From Poindextera sp036494815 (GTDB lineage: Bacteria > Pseudomonadota > Alphaproteobacteria > Caulobacterales > Caulobacteraceae), in contig DASXNV010000110.1 in assembly GCA_036494815.1 (NCBI GenBank), forward strand, positions 17,347 through 81,346: a DNA stretch of 64,000 bases. Direction: 5' to 3'. The notes under the pieces are model-generated. The model saw nothing but the letters and a program-made list of their open reading frames with translations, did no database searches and was not told where the DNA came from. The position numbers were made by a program, and so were the translations under genes. Positions 29,282 to 37,923 of the stretch are shown here, one piece after another; position 1 is the stretch's first letter; each line of letters starts with the position of its first letter.

Positions 29282-30076
29282 TCACTCCGCTGTGGCGGCG
29301 TAGATCATGATGCCGGTGGCCACCGAGAGATTCAGGCTGTCGGCTCGTCCGCGCATAGGGATCTTGACATTGACGTCGCAGACCGCAGCCAATTCCGGCG
29401 GCAGGCCGGCCTGCTCGTTGCCCATCAAGATCAGGGTCGGCCGGCGATAGTCGGCCCCGTTGTGATCGACCGTGGAGGTCAACAGCGTGCCCACGACCGA
29501 TCCCGTCCAGCCGCCGCGCCAGGCGATGAACTCGGCGACCGTCGCCTTGTAGAGCGGCACGGCGAAGATCGAGCCCATGGTCGCCCGCACCGCCTCCACC
29601 GAATAGGGGTCGCAGCAATCGCCCACCAGGATCACCCCGCCGCAGCCCGCGGCGTCCGTGGTGCGCACGATGGTCCCCAAGTTGCCCGGATCGCGCACCG
29701 CCTGCAGCGCCACCCAGCAATTGGCCTTCGACGGCTCGAGGCCGCTCAGATCGTGGAAGATCTGCGGAAAAACCGCGATCACCGTCTGCGGATTGTCCCG
29801 GCGGGAGACCTTTTCCAGGATCTCGCGATTGACCTCGATCACATCGCCGCCGGCCGCCGTGGTCAGTTCGATCGCCCGGCGCAGGATCGGCAGCGACGCG
29901 GCCTCCGGGCCATAGAGCAGGATCCTGGGCGTATGACCCAGGTCCAGCGCCTCGCCGATCAGCTTCAGGCCTTCCGCCAGGAACAGGCCGGTTTCGTCGC
30001 GCTCCTTGCGGAGGTGCAGGGCGCGCACGGCCTTGACGGTGGGATTGGTCAGGGAGGTGACCTGCCGCGCACTCAA
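29282..30076 (-). CDS. TrmH/SpoU-family RNA 2'-O-methyltransferase
   Basis: The protein has about 264 residues. The N-terminal substrate-binding part (SLTNPTVKAVRALHLRKERD) resembles the L7Ae-like domain of RlmB-type enzymes. The SPOUT domain has LQAVRDPGNLGTIVRTTDAA (motif 1), LILMGNEQAGLP (motif 2) and MRGRADSLNLSVATGI (motif 3), which together form the trefoil knot that binds SAM. It probably methylates the 2'-OH of a ribose in rRNA or tRNA. I place the start at TTG 30076, whose last bases overlap the stop of the upstream methyltransferase (TTGA); the longer frame lies inside that gene. The exact RNA target cannot be told. Confidence 0.88.
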   Translation of the reverse strand: MSARQVTSLTNPTVKAVRALHLRKERDETGLFLAEGLKLIGEALDLGHTPRILLYGPEAASLPILRRAIELTTAAGGDVIEVNREILEKVSRRDNPQTVIAVFPQIFHDLSGLEPSKANCWVALQAVRDPGNLGTIVRTTDAAGCGGVILVGDCCDPYSVEAVRATMGSIFAVPLYKATVAEFIAWRGGWTGSVVGTLLTSTVDHNGADYRRPTLILMGNEQAGLPPELAAVCDVNVKIPMRGRADSLNLSVATGIMIYAATAE

Positions 30077-30993
30077 GGCTCGGCGCTCCAGCGGGCGAAG
30101 AAGGACAGGCCGACGCCTCGCGCGACCTTTTCCGGATCGGTGCTGTCCTCCATCAAGGCCAACTCGCCCCAATCGATGCGGCCACAGCGCCCGGCCATAG
30201 CCTCGGCCATCAGTCCAGCCAGCGACAGGCCCGAAATGCGCTCGGCATAGCCGTTCAGCACCAGGAACGAGGCTTCGGGCGACAGCAGCTGCACGCAGTC
30301 TTTCAGCAGCTGCGGCAAGTCCTCGAACAGCCGCCAGACCTCGCCGCCGGGACCCCGGCCATATTTCGGCGGGTCGAGGATGATCCCGTCATATTGCGCG
30401 CCGCGGCGCACCTCGCGCTGCACGTAGCGGCGGGCGTCCTCGCAGATCCAGCGGATCGGACGATCGGCCAGGCCGGACAGCTCGGCGTTTTCCCGCGCCC
30501 AGCCTATGGCCTTTTTCGAAGCGTCCACATGGGTGACCGTGGCGCCCGCGCTGGCGGCCACCAGGCTAGCGACGCCGGTATAGCCGAACAGGTTCAGCAC
30601 GCGGCCGGGCCTTGGGCGCAGATGATCCTCCAGCCAGGCCCAATTGGCCGCCTGCTCCGGAAAGAACGCCAGATGGCGAAAGGCGGTGAAGCGCCCTTTG
30701 AACTTCACCCCCCGCCAGGCCAGAGGCCAAGTGTCCTTGGGCTGGGCATTGAAGCGCCAGCGCCCGGCCTCTTCCTCGTCGCTGGGGTCGAACACGGCGT
30801 CCGCCGCCTCCCACACCGAAGCGGGCAGGCGAGGGGCCCACAGGCACTGCGGCTCGGGGCGCACCACGTGAAATGGTCCGTACCGCTCCAATTTTTTCCC
30901 ATCGCCGCTGTCTATCAGGGCGTAGTCCTTCCACCCGCTCGTGCGCATGACGATGGGGCTGGGGGCGAGGCTGGGATAGGAAAGGCGGTTCAT
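30073..30993 (-). CDS. Class I SAM-dependent methyltransferase (RlmI/RlmK-like)
   Basis: The 306-residue protein lacks the N-terminal PUA domain of RlmI but has the catalytic Rossmann fold: VLNLFGYTGVASLVAASAGA (motif I), VTHVDASKKAIGWARENAEL (motif II) and YDGIILDPPKYGRG (motif IV, DPPK, typical of base N- or C5-methylation in RNA). Next comes LLSPEASFLVLNGY. It should methylate an rRNA cytosine or guanine in the cytoplasm. It is followed, with a 4-base overlap, by a SPOUT methyltransferase, so the pair forms a small RNA-modification operon. The ATG is preceded by GAAGGC. Confidence 0.87.
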   Translation of the reverse strand: MNRLSYPSLAPSPIVMRTSGWKDYALIDSGDGKKLERYGPFHVVRPEPQCLWAPRLPASVWEAADAVFDPSDEEEAGRWRFNAQPKDTWPLAWRGVKFKGRFTAFRHLAFFPEQAANWAWLEDHLRPRPGRVLNLFGYTGVASLVAASAGATVTHVDASKKAIGWARENAELSGLADRPIRWICEDARRYVQREVRRGAQYDGIILDPPKYGRGPGGEVWRLFEDLPQLLKDCVQLLSPEASFLVLNGYAERISGLSLAGLMAEAMAGRCGRIDWGELALMEDSTDPEKVARGVGLSFFARWSAEP

Positions 30994-31130
30994 GCCTTCG
31001 AATTACGCGTTTCATGCCGCGCACGTCCAGTATGGCCGGGCTGGACAGGATCGTCGAAAGCGGTTCCCTTGCGATAACCGACTGTTTTTCGTTAGTGTCC
31101 TGTGAAGCTGCTGTTTAGGAATCGCCGACC

Positions 31131-31766
31131 GTGACGCTCATCGCTGTTCAGCCCGTCAAGTCCGCACGCAAGGCCAAGGGTGACGGCCACCTGCGTCGCG
31201 CCGAGATCCTGCGCGCCGCCGAAGCCATTTTCGTTCGCGACGGCTACCAGGGCGCCACGATCCGCAAGATCGCCGACGAGGTGGGCGTCTCGTCCACGGC
31301 GCTCTACATGCACTTCCGCGACAAGGACGAGATCCTGCTGGAGATCGCCGAGAACGCCGTGGGCGTGCTCCTGGCCAGCAACACCGAGATCGCCGGCCGC
31401 CCGCTGGACGCGGTCACCCGCGTGCGTTTGATGCTGGTGGCCTATATGCGGTTCGGCCTGGACAATCCCAACGCCTATCGCCTTGTCTATCTGTCCGGCC
31501 CAGACGAACCCCTGAGCGCCAAGCACGAACAGTTGGCCGAGATTTCCGCGCGTTGCTACGAGTGCTTCCACACCACCGTGGGCGAGATTGAAGCCGATGG
31601 CCGCTTGCCGGTGGGAAAGAGCGACCTGGCCGCCCACATCCTATGGAGCGCCTGCCACGGCCTGGTGGCCCTGCGCATCTGCCGTACGCAAATGGCCTGG
31701 GAAGACAACGAGGTCCTGATGTCGTCGATGCTGGACAGCGTCTTCGACGGCCTGCTCGCCCGCTGA
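31131..31766 (+). CDS. TetR-family transcriptional regulator
   Basis: The 211-residue protein has an N-terminal helix-turn-helix: ILRAAEAIFVRDGYQGATIR, KIADEVGVSSTALYMHFRDK and DEILLEIAENAVGVL. The C-terminal ligand domain (about residues 75-211) is diverse and does not identify the ligand. It starts with GTG, with AGGA about 11 bases upstream, and is only 5 bases before a periplasmic binding-protein gene, so it probably represses its own ABC-transporter operon. It is divergent from the RlmI-like gene; the 137-base gap should contain both promoters and the operator, though no clear palindrome is visible by eye. Confidence 0.9.
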   Translation: MTLIAVQPVKSARKAKGDGHLRRAEILRAAEAIFVRDGYQGATIRKIADEVGVSSTALYMHFRDKDEILLEIAENAVGVLLASNTEIAGRPLDAVTRVRLMLVAYMRFGLDNPNAYRLVYLSGPDEPLSAKHEQLAEISARCYECFHTTVGEIEADGRLPVGKSDLAAHILWSACHGLVALRICRTQMAWEDNEVLMSSMLDSVFDGLLAR

Positions 31767-31771
31767 ACCCA

Positions 31772-32572
31772 ATGCGCTGGATCGCGGGCGGCCTGGCGGC
31801 GAGCCTGATCGCCCTCGGCGGGGCGAGCGCCGCCAATCCTGCCTCCCGTGTCTTTTCCCTCGACCAGTGCGCCGATCAGTATGTGATCGCCCTGGCGCCG
31901 CGAAACTCCATCGTCGGCGTATCTCCTCGCGTGACGGCGGCCGATTCCTATCTGAAGGCGCAGGCCGCCGGCCTGCCAAAGCGGCGGGCGACGGCGGAGG
32001 CGGTGCTGGCCGCCCAACCGGACATTGTGGTGCGCTTCTGGGGCGGCGATGCGCGATTGGATCAGACCCTGACCCGCCGGCGGCTGCGGGTGGTGCGTAT
32101 CGACGAGGCCGAAGATTTCAACGGCGTGCGAGCGAACATTCGCAAGGTCGCCGCGGCCCTGGGCCAGGCCCTGCGTGGCGAGGCGCTGATTGCGCGGATG
32201 GATGCACAACTGAGCCGGGGCGTGGGCGCCTGGCGGGGGCAGCCGGCCTTGTACCTGACCCCCGGGGGCTTCACGGCGGGGCGGGGAACCTTGATCGCCG
32301 CCATGCTGCGCGGCGCCGGCCTGAACGACGTGGCGCCGCCCGGCTATGGCCCCGTGCCGCTTGAGCAACTGGTCATGCATCCGCCTAGGCGTTTCGTGCT
32401 TGGCTTTTTCGAGGGCGATTCCCCCGCCGCCTGGGGACCTGGGCGCCAGGGCGTGCTGCGGCGGTTGGCCGCCACACGCATCGCCGACAGCCTGCCAGGC
32501 TCAATCCTGGGCTGCCCGGCCTGGTTCGCCGGCGACGCGGTGCAATCCCTGGCCGCCCAGGCCGGCCGATGA
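31772..32572 (+). CDS. ABC-transporter substrate-binding protein (BtuF/FepB type)
   Basis: The 266-residue protein has a signal peptide (IAGGLAASLIALGGASA) and a periplasmic binding-protein fold of the class III type: RVFSLDQCADQYVIALAP, VLAAQPDIVVRF and GRGTLIAAMLRGAGLNDVAP. These fit the TroA/BtuF/FepB group that binds vitamin B12, heme or iron-siderophores. The stop overlaps the permease start (ATGA). With the two following genes it forms a complete importer. A B12-specific assignment is plausible but unproven: there is no cobalamin riboswitch in the 5-base gap, and no TonB receptor nearby. Confidence 0.82.
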   Translation: MRWIAGGLAASLIALGGASAANPASRVFSLDQCADQYVIALAPRNSIVGVSPRVTAADSYLKAQAAGLPKRRATAEAVLAAQPDIVVRFWGGDARLDQTLTRRRLRVVRIDEAEDFNGVRANIRKVAAALGQALRGEALIARMDAQLSRGVGAWRGQPALYLTPGGFTAGRGTLIAAMLRGAGLNDVAPPGYGPVPLEQLVMHPPRRFVLGFFEGDSPAAWGPGRQGVLRRLAATRIADSLPGSILGCPAWFAGDAVQSLAAQAGR

Positions 32573-33555
32573 CGGTTCCGCGCCAGACCCTGTTTCTGTT
32601 TTTCGGCCTGCTCGTACTGGCGGCGGTGGCCGTCGCGGTGGGCGAGACGGCCCTGAGCGGGGCTCAATATCGCCAGGCTTTTTCCGACCCTGGATCACCC
32701 CCCGGCGAGATCCTGTGGAGCCTGCGCGCGCCGCGGGTCGCTGTCGCGGCCCTGGTGGGCGCCGCGCTGGGCCTGTCCGGGGCCGTGCTGCAAGGCTTGC
32801 TGCGCAACCCGCTGGCCGAGCCAGGCGTGCTGGGCGTGTCCGCTGGCGGGGGACTGGGCGCCGCCCTGGCCATCGCGCTGGGCCTCGCGGCCGTTTCCGG
32901 GGCCGTTGAATTAGCGGCTTTGGCCGGCGCCCTGGCGGCGGGCGCCCTCGTAGCGTTCGCGTCGGCGCGGTTTCGTGAGCCCGAGACGCTGATCCTGATC
33001 GGCGTGGCCATCTCCGCCTTTGGCGGCGCCCTGACCGCCCTGGTGTTCAACTTCTCGCCCTCGCCAGTGACTTCGGCCGAGGTTCTGTCCTGGCTGATGG
33101 GGTCGGTGGCCAATCGCGACTGGTCGGATGCCGCCTGGGCCCTGCCGCCTATGGCGCTGGGACTGGCCCTCTGCCTGTATGCCCGCCCGGGCCTGTTGAT
33201 GATGACGCTGGGCGAGGAGACCGCCGCCCTGTCGGGCCTGCCCATGGCTCGCCTGCGCGCCGCCGCCGTGGCCGGCGCGGCCTTGCTGACCGGGGCCGCG
33301 GTGGCCGCATCCGGCGTGATCGGATTTGTGGGGCTGGCCGCGCCGCACCTGGTCAGGGCCGGGGCGCGCAACGATCCCGCGGCGATCCTGGCGCCCTCGG
33401 CCCTGGCCGGCGCGGTGCTGATGGTCGTGGCGGATCTGTTAGCCCGCATCCTGCCGACCGAGGTGGAGCTCAAGTTGGGCGTGGTCACCGCCCTGTTCGG
33501 CGCCCCGGTCTTCGCCGCCATCGCCTGGCGCGCCGCCAAGAGCTGGCGGTCATGA
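32569..33555 (+). CDS. FecCD-family ABC importer permease
   Basis: The 328-residue, multi-helix permease has the typical opening (LLVLAAVAVAVGETALSG), RAPRVAVAALVGAALGLSGA, LQGLLRNPLAEPGVLGVSAG and later VIGFVGLAAPHLVRAGARND. These are hallmarks of the FecCD/BtuC fold, with about ten transmembrane helices that form a homodimer. It passes the cargo delivered by the binding protein across the inner membrane. Both ends overlap their neighbours by four bases, so the three subunits are translated as a set. No other permease gene is present, as expected for a homodimer. Confidence 0.95.
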   Translation: MTVPRQTLFLFFGLLVLAAVAVAVGETALSGAQYRQAFSDPGSPPGEILWSLRAPRVAVAALVGAALGLSGAVLQGLLRNPLAEPGVLGVSAGGGLGAALAIALGLAAVSGAVELAALAGALAAGALVAFASARFREPETLILIGVAISAFGGALTALVFNFSPSPVTSAEVLSWLMGSVANRDWSDAAWALPPMALGLALCLYARPGLLMMTLGEETAALSGLPMARLRAAAVAGAALLTGAAVAASGVIGFVGLAAPHLVRAGARNDPAAILAPSALAGAVLMVVADLLARILPTEVELKLGVVTALFGAPVFAAIAWRAAKSWRS

Positions 33556-34310
33556 GTTCGCTCGCCCAGCTTTCCGAAGCCAGCGTAAGCCTGGCCGATC
33601 GTCCGGTGTTGCAGGCCGCCAGCCTGTCCGTTTCAGCTGGTGAGATGGTGGGGGTGATCGGCGCCAATGGAGCCGGCAAGACCACCTTGCTGCGCGCGTT
33701 GCTGGGCCTGGCGCCGCTGACGGGCGGAACGGCCCGCCTGCAAGGGCGCGAGGTCGCCCATCTCTCGGACGCCGAGCGGGCCAGCCTGGTCGCCTATATG
33801 CCCCAGGAGCGGCGGGTGGCCTGGAGCCTGCCGGCCTGGCGCATCGCCGCCCTGGGCGCCACCGACCGGCCCGCCGGGGCCGCCCGCGACGCCGCCCTGG
33901 CGGGCCTGGCTCGCGTAGGCCTGGCGAACCTGGCTGAGCGTGGCGTGCTGGACATGTCCGGCGGGGAGCGGGCGAGGGTCCTCCTGGCGCGGCTGCTGAT
34001 CACCCACGCGCCCTTGATGGTGGCCGACGAGCCAACGGCCGGCCTGGACCCCGACGCCCAATTCCTGGCGCTGGAGCGCCTGCGCGAGAAGGCTACGGGA
34101 GGCCGCGCGGTCCTCGTCACCCTGCACGACCTGACCCTGGCCGCCCGCACCTGCGATCGATTGATCGTGCTAGCCAATGGGCGCGTGCTGGCCGACGCCG
34201 CACCCTCGCTGGCCCTGTCGTCCGCCAACCTGGCCAGAGCCTTTCAGCTCGACGGCGCCCTGATCGACACCCCGGCGGGACCGGTTGTGGCCGCCAGGCG
34301 GTTGGTCTAG
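33552..34310 (+). CDS. ABC importer ATP-binding protein (BtuD/FecE type)
   Basis: The 252-residue ATPase has Walker A GANGAGKTTLLRALLG, a Q-loop near YMPQERRVAW, signature LDMSGGERARVLLARLL, Walker B PLMVADEPTAGLDP and a switch histidine in VTLHDLTLAARTCDR. It powers the importer by ATP hydrolysis at the cytoplasmic face, as a dimer on the permease. It starts by overlapping the permease stop and ends four bases into the transglycosylase gene on the other strand. It is the last gene of the TetR-ABC unit. All catalytic motifs are intact. Confidence 0.95.
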   Translation: MSSLAQLSEASVSLADRPVLQAASLSVSAGEMVGVIGANGAGKTTLLRALLGLAPLTGGTARLQGREVAHLSDAERASLVAYMPQERRVAWSLPAWRIAALGATDRPAGAARDAALAGLARVGLANLAERGVLDMSGGERARVLLARLLITHAPLMVADEPTAGLDPDAQFLALERLREKATGGRAVLVTLHDLTLAARTCDRLIVLANGRVLADAAPSLALSSANLARAFQLDGALIDTPAGPVVAARRLV

Positions 34311-36448
34311 CGCCCGCCCCCTATGGGCGGAACTGCGGGTGGTGGCGGCGGGCTCGGCGCCTGGGCCATATAGCTGTAGCCGCCGCGCTTCAGGTCGCCG
34401 GACAGGTTCAGCGGCGCGCTCCCATTGTTGAGCCGCGCCCGATAGACCTGGGTCGCCTCCAGCACCCGCATCACATAGTTGCGGGTTTCCGAGAACGGGA
34501 TGCACTCGACGAAATCCACCGGATCGACACTGGAGGAACGCGGGTCGCCGCAATAGGTGGCCCAGTCGGCGGGCCGGCCCGGGCCGGCGTTGTAGGCGGC
34601 GGCGGCCATGACGTAGGAGCCGCTGAAATCGCCGATCATGTGGCCCAGATAGCTGGCGCCCAGCCGCATATTGTAGTCCGGCTCGTCCAGCATGCCCGAG
34701 GAGTAGGGCTCGCCGATGCGGCGAGCCACAGCGTGGGCGGTCTCAGGCATCAACTGCATCATGCCCCGCGCCCCGGCGCCTGAGCGCACATGGGGGTCAA
34801 AGCCGCTTTCCTGGCGGGTGATGCCGAACACGATGGCCGCCTCCGGCGCCTCGGGCGAGGACGGCGCCAGGCGCACCGGATAGCCGCGCTCGGGGAGAAT
34901 ATGGCCGTGCTGCGCCGCGGAGCGCACCACCTTCATCGCAAGGTCCTGGTCGCCGTAGGATCGGGCCAGATCGACCAGCATGGCGCTTTCGGTGGCGTTA
35001 GGCAGGGTCTCGTCGATGGACATCACGAACACGTGGAACCAGTCGCGCTCGCCGAGGTCGCCCAGCAAGTGGGCGGCGCGGATCAAGTCGCGGCCTTCGA
35101 ACCGCGCCCGGTCGGCGGGGGACGGGACCGGATCGTGGCCAAGCACCAACTCGGGGACGCCGGCCCGCTCTCCGGCGAGCTGACCATAGAATGTCGTGTT
35201 GTAGCGGGCGCCGACTCGATAGAAGGCCAGGGCCACCTCGTCCTCGCCCAGGGCCTCGGCGGTGCGGCCCCGCCAATAGAGCGCTCGCGCCTGGGTGATC
35301 GGCGCCTGACCCACCCGCTGGATCTCGCCGAAATGCAGGTCGGCGGCGGCGGGATCGTGCAGCTTGGTCAGGGCGATCCAGCCGGCGTAGAATTCCGCGC
35401 CGGTGAAGTCCTCGCCGAAGCCCAGGCCGGTATGGCTGGAAGCGATATAGGCGGCCTTGTAGTCGCCCACGCGCAGGGCGGCGTTGATCATCTGGCGGCG
35501 GACCGTCCAGTTGCGGTTGGCCGCATCATCATTGGGGGCGTCGGTGGGGAAATGGGCCACCAGGGCCAGGCCCTCCATGTCGAGCCCGCGATTGTGCAGA
35601 TAGCGCGCGCGCTCGATGGCCAGTCCGGGGCTGTCGGCCACCGAGGGCGGCAGGTCGGCCACCAGGCCCGGCGCCCGGCTGGAATCCTCCCTCAGGGCCA
35701 CGCGCGCCTCGGCCAGGGCCCGCTGATCGTCCGGCAGCAGAGGCAGCATGTCGCGCAGGGACTGACCTTGCGGGCCATAGAGCAGGGTGTCAGTGCGCTT
35801 GATGTGGTCGTCCAGGGTCAACAGGTCTCCGAACCGGTTGAACATCACGTGCTGCAGGCCGTCGTCCATTTCCTTGTTGCGCCACCAGCGGCGGATCAGG
35901 TCCTGGGCCTGCTTGCGCTGCCCCATCTGCTCATAGGCCGCGGTCAGGGCCATAGCGCCCTGGGGCGAAACCGGCTCGGCGCCGCCAAACCAGGCGATGA
36001 TGCTGGTGGGGCTCTGCGCCGAGGCTTCGAGGATCTTTTCAGCCGCCTGCTGCCGGCGTTGGGCGCGAGGCCAGTTGGCCAGGTCGCGGCGCGCCTGGTC
36101 CAGCTGAAGAAAGGACAGCTGTTCGCCCGTGCTGTCGATGGTGGCCCACAGGGCCAGTTTGCGCGCCACCGGATCGCTGATCAGGGCCATGGCCGATTGG
36201 GCGCTGGCGCCGTCGCCGCGCTTGGCGGCGCTGAGGGCGCTGGCCAGGGCGCCGCGGTCCGAATCGCTCAGGGTTCCCGAGGGCGCCACGGCTGGAAACT
36301 GGATGATGGGGGCCGGCATGCTGGCCGTCGGATTAGCCGAGGCCACAGTGGTGGCGTCAGGCGTCCCCTGCGCGTCAGCGGCGGACTGCGCCAGCGCAAT
36401 GACCGACAGAAGGGCCAATCCACGACCTAAAGACAGCGACAAAATCAT
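34307..36448 (-). CDS. Soluble lytic murein transglycosylase (Slt70-like)
   Basis: The 713-residue protein has a signal peptide (LGRGLALLSVIALAQSAADA), a long helical, TPR-like superhelix (about residues 60-520) and a C-terminal SLT domain: FGITRQESGFDP with the catalytic Glu, GARGMMQLMPETAHAVA, AAAAYNAGPGRPADW and SETRNYVMRVLEATQVY. It should cleave peptidoglycan glycan strands to 1,6-anhydroMurNAc in the periplasm. I chose the ATG at 36448, which has GGAGAG at 4 bases, over two upstream ATGs without an RBS. It ends in a Pro-rich tail overlapping the ABC ATPase gene by four bases on the other strand. Confidence 0.93.
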   Translation of the reverse strand: MILSLSLGRGLALLSVIALAQSAADAQGTPDATTVASANPTASMPAPIIQFPAVAPSGTLSDSDRGALASALSAAKRGDGASAQSAMALISDPVARKLALWATIDSTGEQLSFLQLDQARRDLANWPRAQRRQQAAEKILEASAQSPTSIIAWFGGAEPVSPQGAMALTAAYEQMGQRKQAQDLIRRWWRNKEMDDGLQHVMFNRFGDLLTLDDHIKRTDTLLYGPQGQSLRDMLPLLPDDQRALAEARVALREDSSRAPGLVADLPPSVADSPGLAIERARYLHNRGLDMEGLALVAHFPTDAPNDDAANRNWTVRRQMINAALRVGDYKAAYIASSHTGLGFGEDFTGAEFYAGWIALTKLHDPAAADLHFGEIQRVGQAPITQARALYWRGRTAEALGEDEVALAFYRVGARYNTTFYGQLAGERAGVPELVLGHDPVPSPADRARFEGRDLIRAAHLLGDLGERDWFHVFVMSIDETLPNATESAMLVDLARSYGDQDLAMKVVRSAAQHGHILPERGYPVRLAPSSPEAPEAAIVFGITRQESGFDPHVRSGAGARGMMQLMPETAHAVARRIGEPYSSGMLDEPDYNMRLGASYLGHMIGDFSGSYVMAAAAYNAGPGRPADWATYCGDPRSSSVDPVDFVECIPFSETRNYVMRVLEATQVYRARLNNGSAPLNLSGDLKRGGYSYMAQAPSPPPPPAVPPIGGGR

Positions 36449-36565
36449 ACTCTCCGTTCGTCGCCCGACGAGCGCGGTTGCAGCGCACCCGTCCAGGGCC
36501 ATATTGTCCGCGGCGAACACGGCCGCAATCGCGGTCGTCCCATCTCACGGCAATTTGCGTAATTC

Positions 36566-37453
36566 ATGACCCTACCTCTCTTCCGGGGCGTCTTCCCCGC
36601 CCTGATCACGCCCTTTCGCAACGGCCAATTGGACGAAGACGCCTTCGTCGCCCTGGTCGAGCGTCAGATCGCCGGCGGGGTCCACGGCCTAGTGCCCGTC
36701 GGCACCACCGGTGAGACCGCGACTCTCAGTCATGATGAGCATAGACGAGTCGTTGAACTATGCGTCCAAACCGCGCGAGGCCGTGTGCCGGTAATTGCCG
36801 GAGCGGGCTCGAATTCGACGCAGGAGGCTATCGAGCTGGTCTCTCACGCCAAGGCGGTCGGCGCCGACGCGGCCCTGGTAGTGACGCCCTACTACAATCG
36901 CCCCAGCCAGGAAGGTATCTATCGCCACTATGCGGCGATCAACGACGCGGTGCAGTTGCCGGTGCTGGTCTATAACGTACCCTCGCGCACCAGCAGCGAC
37001 GTCAGCAACGAAACCCTGGCGCGCCTGGCCAAGCTGCCCAATATCGTCGGCATCAAGGACGCCACCGGCGACATGACCCGGGTCAGTTTCCAGCGGCTGC
37101 TGTGCGGTCCCGACTGGGTGATGCTGTCGGGAGACGATCCCACGGCCCTCGGCTATATCGCCCACGGCGGCCACGGCTGCATTTCGGTCACCGCCAATGT
37201 GGCGCCGCAGGCCTGTTCGGCCTTCTTCAACGCTTGCCTGCAGGGGAATTTCGAGGCTGCGCGCGGACATCAGGACAAGCTGATCCGGCTGCACAAGGCC
37301 CTGTTCCTCGACGCCTCGCCGTCGCCCACCAAGTTCGCCCTGGCCAGGCTCGGCCTGTGCCTGGACGAAGCCCGCCTGCCGATCTCGCCCTGCGACGAGG
37401 CCGTGCGCCCGGCGATCCTGGAGGCCATGCGCGAGGCCGGCGTGCCAGCATGA
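36566..37453 (+). CDS. dapA: 4-hydroxy-tetrahydrodipicolinate synthase
   Basis: The 295-residue TIM-barrel enzyme condenses pyruvate with aspartate semialdehyde in the lysine/diaminopimelate pathway, feeding both lysine and peptidoglycan. The Schiff-base lysine is in VGIKDATGDMTR; the catalytic Tyr is in LVYNVPSRTSSD; VPVGTTGETATLSHDEH forms the pyruvate-binding part. Its start overlaps nothing, and it is divergent from the transglycosylase with a 117-base gap that must hold both promoters. Its stop overlaps the smpB start by 4 bases (ATGA). Confidence 0.96.
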   Translation: MTLPLFRGVFPALITPFRNGQLDEDAFVALVERQIAGGVHGLVPVGTTGETATLSHDEHRRVVELCVQTARGRVPVIAGAGSNSTQEAIELVSHAKAVGADAALVVTPYYNRPSQEGIYRHYAAINDAVQLPVLVYNVPSRTSSDVSNETLARLAKLPNIVGIKDATGDMTRVSFQRLLCGPDWVMLSGDDPTALGYIAHGGHGCISVTANVAPQACSAFFNACLQGNFEAARGHQDKLIRLHKALFLDASPSPTKFALARLGLCLDEARLPISPCDEAVRPAILEAMREAGVPA

Positions 37454-37899
37454 AGCTGATCGCCGAAAACCGGCGGGCGCGGTTCGACTATTTCCTCGAC
37501 GAGACCTTCGAGGCGGGCTTGGTGCTGACCGGCACCGAGGTCAAGGCGCTGCGCGTTGGCCGGGCTAATATCGCCGAGTCCTACGCGGCCACCGAAGGCA
37601 ATGAGATCATCCTGATCAACGCCAACATCCCCGAATACGGACCGGCCAACCGCTTCAATCACGATCCGAAGCGACCGCGCAAATTGTTGCTGCATCGCAA
37701 GCAGATCGACAAATTGCTGGGCGCCGTGAACCGCGAAGGCCGCACCCTGATTCCCACCAAGCTCTATTTCAACGACAAGGGCATGGTGAAGCTGGAACTG
37801 GCCGTGGCCAAGGGCAAGAAGCTGCACGACAAGCGCGAGACCGAAGCCAATCGCGACTGGAAGCGCGAGCAGGGCCGGCTGATGCGGGACAAGGGATAG
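37450..37899 (+). CDS. smpB: SsrA-binding protein SmpB
   Basis: The 149-residue protein has the OB-fold motifs NRRARFDYFLDETFEAGLVL, TGTEVKALRVGRANIAESYA and RPRKLLLHRKQIDKL, and ends in a basic tail (EANRDWKREQGRLMRDKG) that probes the empty mRNA channel. SmpB binds tmRNA and brings it to stalled ribosomes for trans-translation; in Caulobacter this also affects cell-cycle timing. The start overlaps the dapA stop. I do not see the ssrA RNA gene in the window. Confidence 0.96.
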   Translation: MKLIAENRRARFDYFLDETFEAGLVLTGTEVKALRVGRANIAESYAATEGNEIILINANIPEYGPANRFNHDPKRPRKLLLHRKQIDKLLGAVNREGRTLIPTKLYFNDKGMVKLELAVAKGKKLHDKRETEANRDWKREQGRLMRDKG

Positions 37900-37923
37900 T
37901 CTTTGATGGGTGAGGGGGGCTCC

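Noticed and set aside
31767..31771. A cobalamin riboswitch before the BtuF-like gene
   Set aside because: Only 5 bases separate it from tetR. There is no room for one, and nothing like a B12 box is visible in the gap before tetR.
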